NCBI GenBank assembly: GCA_964291505.2 | Contig: OZ220216.1 | Location: forward strand, 2,754,336-2,818,335 | Direction: 5' to 3' | DNA from: Kistimonas sp964291505 | GTDB lineage: Bacteria > Pseudomonadota > Gammaproteobacteria > Pseudomonadales > Endozoicomonadaceae | Length of the DNA: 64,000 bases | Shown here: in pieces, positions 44,949-54,032 of the stretch | Layout of the letters: every line of letters starts with the position of its first letter | Numbering within the stretch: the stretch's first letter is position 1 | The notes under the pieces: generated by a model | Told to the model about the DNA's origin: nothing | The model's database searches: none | Seen by the model: the letters and a program-made list of their open reading frames with translations, nothing else | Made by a program: the position numbers and the translations under genes

Positions 44949-45096
44949 GGTCGGTGCTATTTCCCCCGGAAGTTACAATCAAACATTCAGCGCATCATGC
45001 CAGCAAACCGAAAAAGTCCGCATAACATAAAGTGATAGTAAACCTAACCAAGATATTAGAAAATTTAATCATTTTTATGATTGATTAACTTTTCTA
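44949..45096. promoter_or_regulatory. argO-argP divergent control region
   Basis: A 148-base AT-rich region separates the divergent exporter and regulator genes. It contains long A/T tracts near 45050-45090 (TTTAATCATTTTTATGATTG), as LysR-type control regions often do. Exact ArgP sites cannot be fixed by eye. Confidence 0.45.
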
Positions 45097-45993
45097 ATGA
45101 AGCATCTGGACTATAAACTGCTTGCCGCCCTGGATGCCGTGATCAGCACGGGCAACTTTGAAACGGCTGCACAAGCCTTACACATTACCCAGTCAGCGGT
45201 ATCCCAACGAATCCGGGAACTGGAAAAACGACTGGCCAAGCCCCTGCTTATTCGCAGCCAGCCCCCCGTACCGACAGAAACCGGCCATAAGCTGTTAGGG
45301 CTCTACCGGCGGGTTCAGTTGCTGGAGCAGGATGTCCTGCCAGAGCTTTGCGATGATGCAGAAAACCAACCGCATCAGAAATTAAGTCTTGCTGCCAACG
45401 CTGACAGCGTTGCCAGCTGGTTAATTCCAGCCCTGGCCCCAACGCTCAACGCACAACAGGCAACCCTTGACCTGGTCATCACCGATGAATCCCGCACTCT
45501 GGACCTGCTGCGCAAGGGCGAAGTGATCGGCGCTATCAGCCTGGACAGCAAAAGCCTGCCGGGCTGCACCTGTGATTTACTCGGAAGAATGGACTACCGC
45601 TGCGTCGCAACACCGGCGTTTATTACGCGCCATTTTCCCCAGGGGATCACCCAGGCTGCACTGAAAAAAGCTCCCGCTGCCATTTATGACCACCACGACA
45701 CCCTGCATCAGGACTTCTTCCGGCAACACTTCGCGTTTGATGAATGTCAAATGCCAAGCCATACGGCACGCTCTTCGGAAGCGTTTATCAAGCTGGCCAG
45801 TGAGGGTTTGGCGTACTGCCTGATACCCGACCTCATGATTCGCCCCGCACTTGACGCAGGCATCCTGATGGATGTGACACCGGGATTAACTGTCAACCGA
45901 CACCTCTACTGGCATCGCTGGGCACTGGAAACGGAATTACTGAAAGCCGTCAGTCGCGACCTCGTTCGATACGCCAACGAGGCGCTGGCCTGA
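45097..45993 (+). CDS. argP: LysR-family regulator ArgP (IciA)
   Basis: A 298-residue LysR regulator. The start MKHLDYKLLAALDAVISTGNFETAAQALHITQSAVSQRIRELE is the characteristic ArgP helix-turn-helix, and LIRSQPPVPTETGHKLLG follows. E. coli ArgP is 297 residues and activates argO in response to arginine, with lysine opposing. Divergence from argO supports the same role here. Confidence 0.92.
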   Translation: MKHLDYKLLAALDAVISTGNFETAAQALHITQSAVSQRIRELEKRLAKPLLIRSQPPVPTETGHKLLGLYRRVQLLEQDVLPELCDDAENQPHQKLSLAANADSVASWLIPALAPTLNAQQATLDLVITDESRTLDLLRKGEVIGAISLDSKSLPGCTCDLLGRMDYRCVATPAFITRHFPQGITQAALKKAPAAIYDHHDTLHQDFFRQHFAFDECQMPSHTARSSEAFIKLASEGLAYCLIPDLMIRPALDAGILMDVTPGLTVNRHLYWHRWALETELLKAVSRDLVRYANEALA

Positions 45994-45995
45994 CC

Positions 45996-46181
45996 TTATT
46001 TTTTCATCGGCGCCGGACTGAACACCGGGTCATTGAAGGCTTCAAAGCGGGGATCAGCCCAGATGTCGTCTTCATGTACGGCATCAATAATTTCTTCGGG
46101 CTGTTCAATGGACAGTTCCTGACTGGCCAGTTCTACGGCAGGTTGCTGCTCTGGTTGATCAGTAGGTTTGTCGTCATCCAT
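45996..46181 (-). CDS. Small acidic hypothetical protein
   Basis: A 61-residue very acidic protein (MDDDKPTDQPEQQPAVELA...EDDIWADPRFEAFNDPVF). There is no signal or membrane segment and it is probably mostly disordered. GGAGAG precedes the ATG at a good distance, which supports a real gene. It ends two bases after the convergent argP stop. I recognise no family. Confidence 0.5.
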   Translation of the reverse strand: MDDDKPTDQPEQQPAVELASQELSIEQPEEIIDAVHEDDIWADPRFEAFNDPVFSPAPMKK

Positions 46182-46312
46182 GACGGTTCGCTCTCCCTGT
46201 CATTCGGCCTGTCAGCAACAGGCACGTTACGCAAGACGTCAAGAAGAACTATCGGAATTATCGATCGCAGCTTGAAGCCGTATCTTTGATCAATAAATAC
46301 AAAGCACCCAAC

Positions 46313-47038
46313 TTAATCCATAAAAACCGATAAAATGGCGACCATTCCACAAACGGTACAAAGACCAAGCACACAGTGCCGCAACAGCGTCTGGCTGAAA
46401 CGGTGAGAAACATAGCTGGCAGTAACCGCACCAAGAATGGCGGCAGGCACCATCATCAGAGATAACTGCAGCTGCTCCCGGCTGAAATACCCATTCGCAA
46501 ACAGAATCACCAGCGACACAATACTGCTGATGACAAAGTAACCGGACAGGTTGGCCCGCATGCTGTCAGCACTTTCATGCTGCATGACCAGCGCCATGGG
46601 CGGTCCACCAATAGCCGTGGCCGTTCCCATCACGCCGGATAGAAAACCTGCCGTACAGAGGGTGACCGGTGTGGCAGAAATACGGATGCGACTCAGGCTG
46701 GCCAGTACTGCCAGCAATACCATGCTGCCTAAAAACAGGGTCAATACGTCGCCGGATACCACGGTCAGCAGGTATCCGCCCAGCAGGGAACCGGGGATAC
46801 GCCCGGCAATTGCGCTGCCCAACCCTTTCAGAGAAATCGTGCGACGGTAACGAAACAGATTAATGGCAGCGACGGAAAGCGCCATCATAATCACAGGCCC
46901 CGGCACCAGCGCAGGATTCAACCAATAGAGCACGGGGGCTGACACAATCGCCAACCCGAAACCCAGAGAGCCCTGAATAAAAGCACCACAAAAAATCACC
47001 ATGGCGTATAGCACCATGGACAGCGAGAGCACGGCCAC
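46313..47038 (-). CDS. TSUP (TauE/SafE) family membrane permease
   Basis: A 241-residue permease of about seven to eight helices. The conserved glycine-rich repeats of the family are present in both halves: FIQGSLGFGLAIVSAPVLYWLNPALVPGPV and AGFLSGVMGTATAIGGPPMALVMQ. TSUP proteins move sulfite, sulfoacetate, sulfolactate or other organic anions; the substrate here is not inferable. It stands alone between the small acidic gene and the non-coding stretch at 47.1-47.8 kb. Confidence 0.82.
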   Translation of the reverse strand: MAVLSLSMVLYAMVIFCGAFIQGSLGFGLAIVSAPVLYWLNPALVPGPVIMMALSVAAINLFRYRRTISLKGLGSAIAGRIPGSLLGGYLLTVVSGDVLTLFLGSMVLLAVLASLSRIRISATPVTLCTAGFLSGVMGTATAIGGPPMALVMQHESADSMRANLSGYFVISSIVSLVILFANGYFSREQLQLSLMMVPAAILGAVTASYVSHRFSQTLLRHCVLGLCTVCGMVAILSVFMD

Positions 47039-47183
47039 TGCAAGACTCCAAACCCAATCAGGAATCCGCGCAGTTGACTCTTATAACTAAAAATAATCAA
47101 TAAATAATTTTACGAAATATGCACCCTGCCGCTGCGCTATTGCTGTACGTCAACAACGCAGGTCTACAACCTGAATCAAGAGC

Positions 47184-47655
47184 ATGACACAACAGAAATT
47201 TACCGCGCTGTACGCCATTTCAACCGGCATACAGGCCATTAGAATTCACACTGTTCGTCAGCTTCTACAAGGCGCAGACGACGAACATCATCGGCCTGAC
47301 ACTTGATGATTCAGGACACCACTCAATCCACCAGTTATCCAGCCAAAGAGGTGCGCGCGTGCTTTTTGCTGAAGACGGGAATGTGACCAAGGCGTTCGAG
47401 GAGAGCATTCTCCGCTCCATCGCCGAACGGGAAGCCAAGATCTGCGAAACCTGAGACTATGACCATGTCATGTCGCTCCCGTGGGGAGTCAAGGAAACCG
47501 TAGATGCTGATCACGCTGATGATGTCAGCGCCTTTATTGCCACTGCTGAAGAGTCCGACATCACCGTCGGCGAGCGCAAAGCGAAACTGCTGAAGTTTGG
47601 CTTGAAGCAGGTCAAGGACAAACACCTGCTGATTTATCGTTACAAGTTACACTGA
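47184..47655 (+). pseudogene. Probable degraded gene of unknown family
   Basis: A 40-codon frame starts at ATG 47184 and stops after HHRPDT. A shifted frame then reads without interruption as DSGHHSIHQLSSQRGARVLFAEDGNV and on to SIAEREAKICET. It meets one TGA (47452-47454) and continues in the same frame as DYDHVMSLPWGVKETVDADHADDVSAF to a C-terminal KDKHLLIYRYKLH and a stop at 47655. The composition looks protein-like on both sides of the breaks. I recognise no family. A remnant with one frameshift and one nonsense codon is the simplest reading; a real 61-residue protein from 47470 is the alternative. Confidence 0.35.
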
Positions 47656-47772
47656 GCACGATGAACACAAAGGCAGGCTATTGCTAGCCTGCCACAAGAA
47701 CAAATCCTGCCCACCAGCCTGCCATACGCTTAAATCCTGACTTATTCACGCGGATTACCGTGACAGTAACAG

Positions 47773-47800
47773 TTCACCTCAGCCCCTGAGCGAGTATAAT
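47773..47800 (+). promoter_or_regulatory. Promoter candidate for prfC
   Basis: TTCACC (47773-47778) and a perfect TATAAT (47795-47800) are 16 bases apart, 39 bases before the prfC start codon. Confidence 0.5.
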
Positions 47801-47839
47801 CGCGCACCACACTGTTCATACCACCGGTCGCGAGGATCC

Positions 47840-49420
47840 ATGTCAGATTTTATCCGGGAAGTCGGCAAACGCCGTACCTTCGCCATCATCTCACACCCTG
47901 ATGCGGGTAAGACCACCATTACCGAAAAGCTGCTGCTGTTCGGGAACGCCATCCAGATGGCGGGGACGGTCAAGGGTCGCAAGAGTGGCCGGATGGCGAC
48001 GTCTGACTGGATGAAAATGGAGCAGGAACGGGGCATCTCCATCACGACATCCGTGATGCAGTTCCCTTATCGCGAACAGATGGTCAACCTGCTGGATACG
48101 CCCGGGCACGAAGACTTCTCTGAAGATACCTACCGGACCCTGACCGCCGTGGACTCCGTATTGATGGTGATCGATGGCGCCAAGGGTGTCGAAGACCGGA
48201 CCATCAAGCTGATGGATGTCTGCCGTCTGCGCGACACGCCCATTTTCAGCTTTATCAACAAGATGGACCGGGAAGTCCGTGACCATATCGAAGTTATGGA
48301 TGAGATCGAATCCATCCTGAAAATTCAGTGTGCGCCGATCACCTGGCCCATCGGCATGGGCAAACGCTTTAAAGGTGTTTATAACCTTTATACCGACACC
48401 ATTCATGTATTTACGCCCGGCCAAGGTCACCGCATTCCGGATGATATCCGTATCCAGGGACTGGACTCTGCTGAAGCGCGCGATTTCCTCGGTGAAATGC
48501 ACGAAGAACTGGTGGACGAAATCGAACTGGTGCGCGGGGCCAGCCACGAGTTTAATCTGGAAGAATACCAGGCAGGCAGAATGACGCCTGTTTTCTTCGG
48601 TACCGCTTTGGCGAACTTTGGCGTCCGTGAAATGCTGGATGATTTCGTTCGCTGGGCACCGGCACCGATCGCCCGCCAGACCGACACCCGAACGGTTGAA
48701 CCAACCGACGACACATTCACCGGCTTCGTATTCAAGATCCAGGCGAATATGGATCCGCGCCACCGCGACCGGATTGCCTTCCTGCGTATCTGCTCCGGCA
48801 AGTACACCCGCAACATGAAGATGCGTCACGCCCGGATCGGTAAAGATGTGAAAATTGCTGACGCCGTAACGTTCCTGGCTGGCGACCGTTCTCACGTGGA
48901 AGAGGCACTGTCCGGTGACATCATCGGTCTGCACAACCACGGCACCATCCAGATCGGCGACACCTTCACCGAAGGCGAAATGATGCGCTTCACCGGCATC
49001 CCACACTTCGCCCCGGAACTGTTTAAGCGGGTTCGCCTGAAAGATCCGCTGAAACTGAAGCAGCTGCAAAAAGGTCTGCAACAGTTATCCGAGGAAGGCG
49101 CCACCCAGCTGTTCATGCCGCTGAACAACAACGACCTGATTCTCGGCGCCGTCGGCGTGCTGCAGTTTGACGTGGTACGCCAGCGCCTGAAAGACGAATA
49201 CAAGGTCGACTGCATCTACGAGCCGGTGAACGTGTTCACCGCCCGCTGGGTACACTGTGATGACGCCCGTAAGCTGGAAGAGTTCCGCCGCAAGTGCAGC
49301 GAGAACCTGGCAGAAGACGGCGGCGGTTACCTGACCTACCTGGCCACCACCCGCGTCAACCTCAGCCTGACCGAGGAGCGCTGGCCAGAAATCGAATTCC
49401 GCGCGACCCGCGAGCACTGA
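47840..49420 (+). CDS. prfC: Peptide chain release factor 3
   Basis: A 526-residue translational GTPase that removes RF1 or RF2 from the ribosome after termination. The P-loop SHPDAGKTTITEKLL, switch DTPGHEDFSEDTYRTL and NKMD are in the first 145 residues. RF3-type LNNNDLILGAVGVLQFDVVRQRLKDEYKVD and YEPVNVFTARWV are in the C-terminal domains. GAGGAT precedes the ATG. It is followed by a hairpin and the torD-napF-dms genes. Confidence 0.97.
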   Translation: MSDFIREVGKRRTFAIISHPDAGKTTITEKLLLFGNAIQMAGTVKGRKSGRMATSDWMKMEQERGISITTSVMQFPYREQMVNLLDTPGHEDFSEDTYRTLTAVDSVLMVIDGAKGVEDRTIKLMDVCRLRDTPIFSFINKMDREVRDHIEVMDEIESILKIQCAPITWPIGMGKRFKGVYNLYTDTIHVFTPGQGHRIPDDIRIQGLDSAEARDFLGEMHEELVDEIELVRGASHEFNLEEYQAGRMTPVFFGTALANFGVREMLDDFVRWAPAPIARQTDTRTVEPTDDTFTGFVFKIQANMDPRHRDRIAFLRICSGKYTRNMKMRHARIGKDVKIADAVTFLAGDRSHVEEALSGDIIGLHNHGTIQIGDTFTEGEMMRFTGIPHFAPELFKRVRLKDPLKLKQLQKGLQQLSEEGATQLFMPLNNNDLILGAVGVLQFDVVRQRLKDEYKVDCIYEPVNVFTARWVHCDDARKLEEFRRKCSENLAEDGGGYLTYLATTRVNLSLTEERWPEIEFRATREH

Positions 49421-49436
49421 GTTCATACCCTGTTCG

Positions 49437-49464
49437 CCGGAATAACCTACCATCGTTATTCCGG
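49437..49464 (+). terminator. Hairpin after prfC
   Basis: A perfect 10-bp stem CCGGAATAAC / GTTATTCCGG with an 8-base loop lies 17 bases past the prfC stop. No T-run follows. Confidence 0.5.
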
Positions 49465-49490
49465 CACACCCCAAGAGCCATGACACACCG

Positions 49491-50162
49491 ATGACTCCGC
49501 AGCAAACTGAAACCCTGGCCGGCCTTGAGATTGCCTGCCGTTTTCTCTACACCGCCTTTCATCGCGCACCAGAACCGGGTTTTCTCCATCCGCTGGTTGC
49601 CGACCGCCTGCTGGCCCACTGGCCTGTAGAGGATGACAATCCGCGCGTTCAATCCGGCCTTGAAGCGATGCAGCAGTTTCTGGATGAGCATGCTGACAAG
49701 CCCATGCCATTGCTGAAGCAGGACTACAATGCCTTGTTCATCGGTCCGAACGCTCTGCTGGCAGCCCCTTGGTCCTCAGTTTACCTGACCGAAGAGCAGC
49801 TCACCCTGACAGAGCCCGCCATGGCGGTTAGAGAGTTCTACTATCAGTACGGTATTGCCATTGATACCGGTGAAAACGAGCCGGACGATCATATCGGTCT
49901 GCAATTTGCGTTTATCGCCCACTTGCTCGGGGAAGCGCTGCAAGCTGTGGACAATGAGCAACCGGAACAACCCTGGCTCTGCGCCACGGCAGAATTCATG
50001 ACCAACCATGTATTGATCTGGTCCGGGCGTCTGTTTGAACTGATCCGTGAAAATGCAACCACCGACTTCTATCTTGGATTGGCTGATCTAGCGGAAGGCT
50101 CCCTGCAGCAGCTGGCGAACCTGACGGGTGCTGAATACCTGATCGTCAGGCTGTACCGATGA
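49491..50162 (+). CDS. TorD/DmsD-family molybdoenzyme chaperone
   Basis: A 223-residue all-helical chaperone. Conserved parts are LKQDYNALFIGPNALLAAPWSSVYL and REFYYQYGIAIDTGENEPDDHIGLQFAFIAHLL, the signature EPDDHI region of DmsD/TorD proteins. They bind the Tat leader of a molybdoenzyme and hold it until cofactor insertion; the client here is almost certainly DmsA (50951). It overlaps the napF-like gene by four bases. Confidence 0.92.
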   Translation: MTPQQTETLAGLEIACRFLYTAFHRAPEPGFLHPLVADRLLAHWPVEDDNPRVQSGLEAMQQFLDEHADKPMPLLKQDYNALFIGPNALLAAPWSSVYLTEEQLTLTEPAMAVREFYYQYGIAIDTGENEPDDHIGLQFAFIAHLLGEALQAVDNEQPEQPWLCATAEFMTNHVLIWSGRLFELIRENATTDFYLGLADLAEGSLQQLANLTGAEYLIVRLYR

Positions 50163-50704
50163 GTCAGGAAGAACTTGCTTCACCGGCGCGGCGGGCGTTT
50201 TTCCGCCGCTTTGCACTGAAGGAGGAACCGGTAGAGATTCCTGAAAGCAATTATCCGCGCCCCCCTTGGGCGCGAGACAATCAGTCGTTTCTGGCACTCT
50301 GCGATAACTGCGACCGTTGCATCAACGCCTGCCCTGAACGCATCATTGAGCGGTCTAACGAAAACAATCCGGTTTTATCGGGCAAACCCATTCTCAATCT
50401 GGCGTATGGCCATTGCACGTTCTGCGGCCAGTGTACAGATGCATGCTCGTCAGGCGCACTGTATAAAGCGACAAATGCCACCAGCATAAGAGCAATTCCT
50501 CAACTGGTTCAACGCTGCCAGACCACCTTTGGTATGTTCTGCGATCTGTGCTCCGAGGCTTGCAATGAAGCCGCCATTCAAGCTGATGGTAGCTCCGCTC
50601 CCGTTATCGACAATGATAAGTGCACAGGATGTGGTGCGTGCGCTCTCAACTGCTACACCAAGGCCCTGATCATGCAACCAGCAAAGGGCAATCACACCTT
50701 ATAA
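50159..50704 (+). CDS. napF: NapF-like 4Fe-4S ferredoxin
   Basis: A 181-residue cytoplasmic iron-sulfur protein. Three or more [4Fe-4S] motifs are visible: CDNCDRCINACP, CTFCGQCTDACSSGA and CTGCGACALNCYTKA, with further cysteines in CDLCSEACNEAA. The start RRAFFRRFALKEE is the usual NapF twin-Arg-like head, which is not exported. NapF normally serves periplasmic nitrate reductase assembly; here it sits between torD and dmsA, so it probably serves the DMSO-reductase-type enzyme. Confidence 0.88.
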   Translation: MSQEELASPARRAFFRRFALKEEPVEIPESNYPRPPWARDNQSFLALCDNCDRCINACPERIIERSNENNPVLSGKPILNLAYGHCTFCGQCTDACSSGALYKATNATSIRAIPQLVQRCQTTFGMFCDLCSEACNEAAIQADGSSAPVIDNDKCTGCGACALNCYTKALIMQPAKGNHTL

Positions 50705-50790
50705 TACGGAAAAAACCTATTTCATCGGTTTCCGATCACAACCTCGACATCATCTTCCGTTACAGCGGACAAAAGTAACAAATTCCCCCC

Positions 50791-50804
50791 TTGTCACAGG
50801 TCAA
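50791..50804. promoter_or_regulatory. FNR/Anr-like box upstream of dmsA
   Basis: TTGTC-ACAG-GTCAA is a near-perfect palindrome of the FNR/Anr type (consensus TTGAT-N4-ATCAA) in the 246-base gap before dmsA. It would fit oxygen-controlled expression of dmsABC. No promoter boxes were fixed. Confidence 0.5.
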
Positions 50805-50950
50805 AATTCCCTGACTTTCTTACGGGTATCATGCGCAGTGGAATGAACTGATATCCGCCCCTTTGCTACAACAAATCACTGCGGACATTCCTGATTGACT
50901 TGAAACTTTCTGAAAAGCCCGTTCTTCCCTGAGAGCAATCCATAGACTGC

Positions 50951-53395
50951 ATGAAGAATTTACTGGACAAGGTGCTTCTGTCCCCCTTGAAGCGCCGTAA
51001 TTTTATGAAATGGGGCGCCGCTGCCGGCAGCGCTGCCATTGTCGCGGGCAACAGCCTGCCGCTGCGCGCGCTGGCCAACACACCAGAGACCACCCCTGCG
51101 GAAAAACGCGAAGCGGTGCGTTCCGTCTGGTCTGCCTGCACGGTGAACTGCGGTTCCCGTTGCGCCCTGCGCCACCAGGTCAAGGACGGTGTCATTGTCG
51201 CGACCCATACCGACAACACCGGTGACGACGAATACGGCAACCACCAGGTACGTGCCTGCCTGCGCGGCCGCTCCTTCCGCCGTCGGGTCTACAACCCGGA
51301 TCGCCTGAAGTACCCCATGAAACGGGTCGGCAACCGTGGCGAAGGCAAGTTCGAGCGCATCAGCTGGGATGAAGCGTTTGACACCATCGCGGACAACCTC
51401 AAGCGCATCAAGCAGCAGTATGGCAACGAAGCCATCTACCTGAACTACTGCACCGGTACGCTGGGTGGCACTGTCTCCAAATCCTGGCCACCGGCGGCGA
51501 CACCTATCGCACGTCTGATGAACTGCTGGGGCGGTTACCTGAACCACTTTGGTGACTACAGCACCGCACAGATCACCGTTGGCCTGCCGTACCTGTTCGG
51601 TGGCAGCTGGGTCGGCAGCAATTGCTCGTCTGATATCGTCAACACCAAACTGATCGTCAACTTCGGTAATAACCCGGCAGAAACCCGCATGAGTGGCGGC
51701 GGTGTCGTTTACCAGATGACCGAAGCCCGTGCTCGCAGCAATGCCCGGATGATCACGTTCGATCCGCGCATGACGGATTCCGTACTGAGCGGCAATGATG
51801 AATGGGTACCCCTGCGTCCCGGTACTGACGCCGCCCTGGTAGCCGGTATGGCCTGGGTTATGATCAATGAAAACCTGGTGGACAAAGCATTCATCGACCG
51901 TTACACCATCGGGTACGACGAAGACAGCCTGCCAGCTTCTGCGCCGAAGGGTTCCTCCTGGGTTTCCTACATCCTCGGTAACGGCCCGGATGGCACCGCG
52001 AAGACCCCGGCATGGGCTGCGCGTATCACTGCCGTACCTGAGAAAACCATCATTCGCCTGGCCCGTGAAATCGCCAGCACCAAACCCTGTAACGTCATGC
52101 AGGGCTGGGGCGTTCAGCGTACCTCCAACGGTGAACAGGCCAGCCGTGCCATCTGTATGCTGGCAATCATGACCGGCAACGTCGGCATTCCCGGCGGCGG
52201 TACCGGCGCCCGTGAAGGCAGCTGGGGCATTCCGTTCGCCAGCTTCCCGACCCTGAGCAACCCGGTCACCACGTCCATCCCCATGTTCCTGTGGACCGAT
52301 GCCATCCATCGTCACGACGAGATGACCGCCTTGACCGACGGCATCCGTGGTGCCGACCGTCTGAAAGCACCGATCAAGTTCATCTGGAACTACGCCGGCA
52401 ACTGCATCATCAACCAGCACGCCGACACCAACCGCACCCACGAAATCCTGCAGGATGCCACGAAGTGCGAAATGATCGTGGTCATCGAAAACCACATGAC
52501 GGCCAGCGCCCGTTATGCGGATATCCTGTTGCCCGACCTGACTGCAGCAGAGCAGCCGGACTTCTCCACCAACGGTAGCTGCGGCAACATGGGTTACGCT
52601 ATTTTCTGTGACACCGCCGTCGAGCCGCTGCACGAGTGCCGCTCGGTCTACGACATGTGTACCGGTGTCGCCAAGCGCCTGGGCGTGGAAGCTCAGTACA
52701 CTGAAGGTCGCGACCAGGAAGCCTGGCTGCGCTTTATCTATGCCGAGTCCCGGAAGATCAATCCGGAACTGCCGGACTTCGACACCTTCCGCCAAATGGG
52801 TATCGTCAAGCAGACCAACCCGGGCGAACCGCACGTCGAGTACCGTGCATTCCGCGAGAACCCGGAAGCCAATCCGCTGGCCACCCCATCTGGCAAGATC
52901 GAGATCTACTCCGAACAGCTGGCCCAGATTGCTGCAACCTGGACGCTCAAAGAAGGCGACATCATCCGACCACTGCCGGAATACGCATCATCCTGGGAAG
53001 GTCACGAAGCGCCTCACAGCAAGCAGTACCCGCTGCAGATGTTCGGCTACCACTACAAGGCTCGCACCCACTCCACCTACGGCAACGTGGATGTACTGCG
53101 TGACGCCAACCGTCAGGAAGTCTGGCTCAACCCCATCGACGCCCAGGCACGCGGCATTAACGACGGTGACATGCTGAAAGTCTGGAACGACCGCGGTGAA
53201 ATCCGTGTGGCCGCCAAGGTCACCGAGCGGATCATGCCCGGCGTTGTCGCCATGGGCCAGGGCAGCTGGTACGCCCCGGACCGCAACGGCATCGACCGTG
53301 GCGCCTGTATGAACACCCTGACTACCCAACGTCCTTCACCGCTGGCCAAGGGCAACCCCCAGCATTCCAATCTGGTGGAAATTGCCAAGGCCTGA
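50951..53395 (+). CDS. dmsA: Anaerobic dimethyl sulfoxide reductase, catalytic subunit A
   Basis: An 814-residue Mo-bis-MGD enzyme. The Tat leader has LKRRNFMKWGAAAGSAAIVAG (Arg15-Arg16). The FS0 [4Fe-4S] cysteines are Cys63, Cys67, Cys71 and Cys103. Ser178 in SKSWPP is the likely Mo ligand, as in E. coli DmsA. The C-terminal cofactor-binding domain (LNPIDAQARGINDGDMLKVWNDRGEI and MGQGSWYAPD) is complete. It probably reduces DMSO or related S- or N-oxides as a terminal electron acceptor in the periplasm. Confidence 0.95.
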   Translation: MKNLLDKVLLSPLKRRNFMKWGAAAGSAAIVAGNSLPLRALANTPETTPAEKREAVRSVWSACTVNCGSRCALRHQVKDGVIVATHTDNTGDDEYGNHQVRACLRGRSFRRRVYNPDRLKYPMKRVGNRGEGKFERISWDEAFDTIADNLKRIKQQYGNEAIYLNYCTGTLGGTVSKSWPPAATPIARLMNCWGGYLNHFGDYSTAQITVGLPYLFGGSWVGSNCSSDIVNTKLIVNFGNNPAETRMSGGGVVYQMTEARARSNARMITFDPRMTDSVLSGNDEWVPLRPGTDAALVAGMAWVMINENLVDKAFIDRYTIGYDEDSLPASAPKGSSWVSYILGNGPDGTAKTPAWAARITAVPEKTIIRLAREIASTKPCNVMQGWGVQRTSNGEQASRAICMLAIMTGNVGIPGGGTGAREGSWGIPFASFPTLSNPVTTSIPMFLWTDAIHRHDEMTALTDGIRGADRLKAPIKFIWNYAGNCIINQHADTNRTHEILQDATKCEMIVVIENHMTASARYADILLPDLTAAEQPDFSTNGSCGNMGYAIFCDTAVEPLHECRSVYDMCTGVAKRLGVEAQYTEGRDQEAWLRFIYAESRKINPELPDFDTFRQMGIVKQTNPGEPHVEYRAFRENPEANPLATPSGKIEIYSEQLAQIAATWTLKEGDIIRPLPEYASSWEGHEAPHSKQYPLQMFGYHYKARTHSTYGNVDVLRDANRQEVWLNPIDAQARGINDGDMLKVWNDRGEIRVAAKVTERIMPGVVAMGQGSWYAPDRNGIDRGACMNTLTTQRPSPLAKGNPQHSNLVEIAKA

Positions 53396-53409
53396 CGGAG
53401 AACTGAACC

Positions 53410-54030
53410 ATGACCCAATACGGATTCTATATCGATACCACCCGGTGTACCGGGTGCAAAACCTGTGAGCTGTCGTGCAAGGACGACAACGACCTGGATA
53501 TCGGGGTGAACTGGCGTCGTATTTATGAATACGGCGGCGGCAGCTGGGTACAGAACGAAGACGGCACCTGGAACCAGGACGTGTTCGCCTACCACGTATC
53601 CATCAGCTGTAACCACTGCGACCAGCCCGCCTGCACCAAGGCCTGCCCCACCGGCGCCATGCACAAGCGGGAACAGGATGGCCTGGTGGCTGTGAATGCC
53701 GAGGTATGCGTCGGCTGTCGTTACTGTGAAATGGCCTGCCCATATGGCGCGCCCCAGTTCGATCCCGAGAAGAAGCTGATGACCAAGTGCGACGGCTGCT
53801 TCGACCGGGTGGAAGAGGGTCTGCAGCCGATCTGTGTCGGTTCCTGCCCGCTGCGTGCGCTGGAGTTTGGTCCCATTGACGAGCTGCGTGCCAAGTACGG
53901 CGACCGTGCTGACATCGCGCCGCTGCCGGATTCCGGCATGACCAAACCGAACCTGGTCATCAAGGCCAACCGCCACGCACGCCCGACCGGTGACACCACC
54001 GGCCGCATCCTGAATGTCCGGGAGGTGTAA
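53410..54030 (+). CDS. dmsB: DMSO reductase iron-sulfur subunit B
   Basis: A 206-residue electron-transfer subunit with four [4Fe-4S] clusters. Cysteine motifs are CTGCKTCELSC, CNHCDQPACTKACP, CVGCRYCEMACPYG and CDGCFDRVEEGLQPICVGSCP. It passes electrons from DmsC to DmsA. It starts 14 bases after dmsA and ends two bases before dmsC. Length matches E. coli DmsB (205). Confidence 0.96.
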   Translation: MTQYGFYIDTTRCTGCKTCELSCKDDNDLDIGVNWRRIYEYGGGSWVQNEDGTWNQDVFAYHVSISCNHCDQPACTKACPTGAMHKREQDGLVAVNAEVCVGCRYCEMACPYGAPQFDPEKKLMTKCDGCFDRVEEGLQPICVGSCPLRALEFGPIDELRAKYGDRADIAPLPDSGMTKPNLVIKANRHARPTGDTTGRILNVREV

Positions 54031-54032
54031 CC

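Larger units (their letters stand above)
47039..47839. other. 801-base stretch without an intact gene
   Basis: The first 140 bases are AT-rich and probably hold the TSUP gene promoter (minus strand). 47184-47655 carries a likely broken reading frame, described separately. 47656-47839 is non-coding and contains the prfC promoter. No RNA gene or repeat was recognised. Confidence 0.6.

Noticed and set aside
47452..47454. TGA read as selenocysteine in the 47.2-47.7 kb frame
   Set aside because: No SECIS-like hairpin is evident just downstream and the frame is also broken elsewhere; a remnant is simpler.
47891..49081. A 396-codon open frame antisense to prfC
   Set aside because: prfC is certain; the antisense frame is a by-product of its codon use.
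50960..52834. A 624-codon open frame antisense to dmsA
   Set aside because: It lies wholly inside the well-conserved dmsA; the composition is a mirror of dmsA codon use and lacks any family motif.
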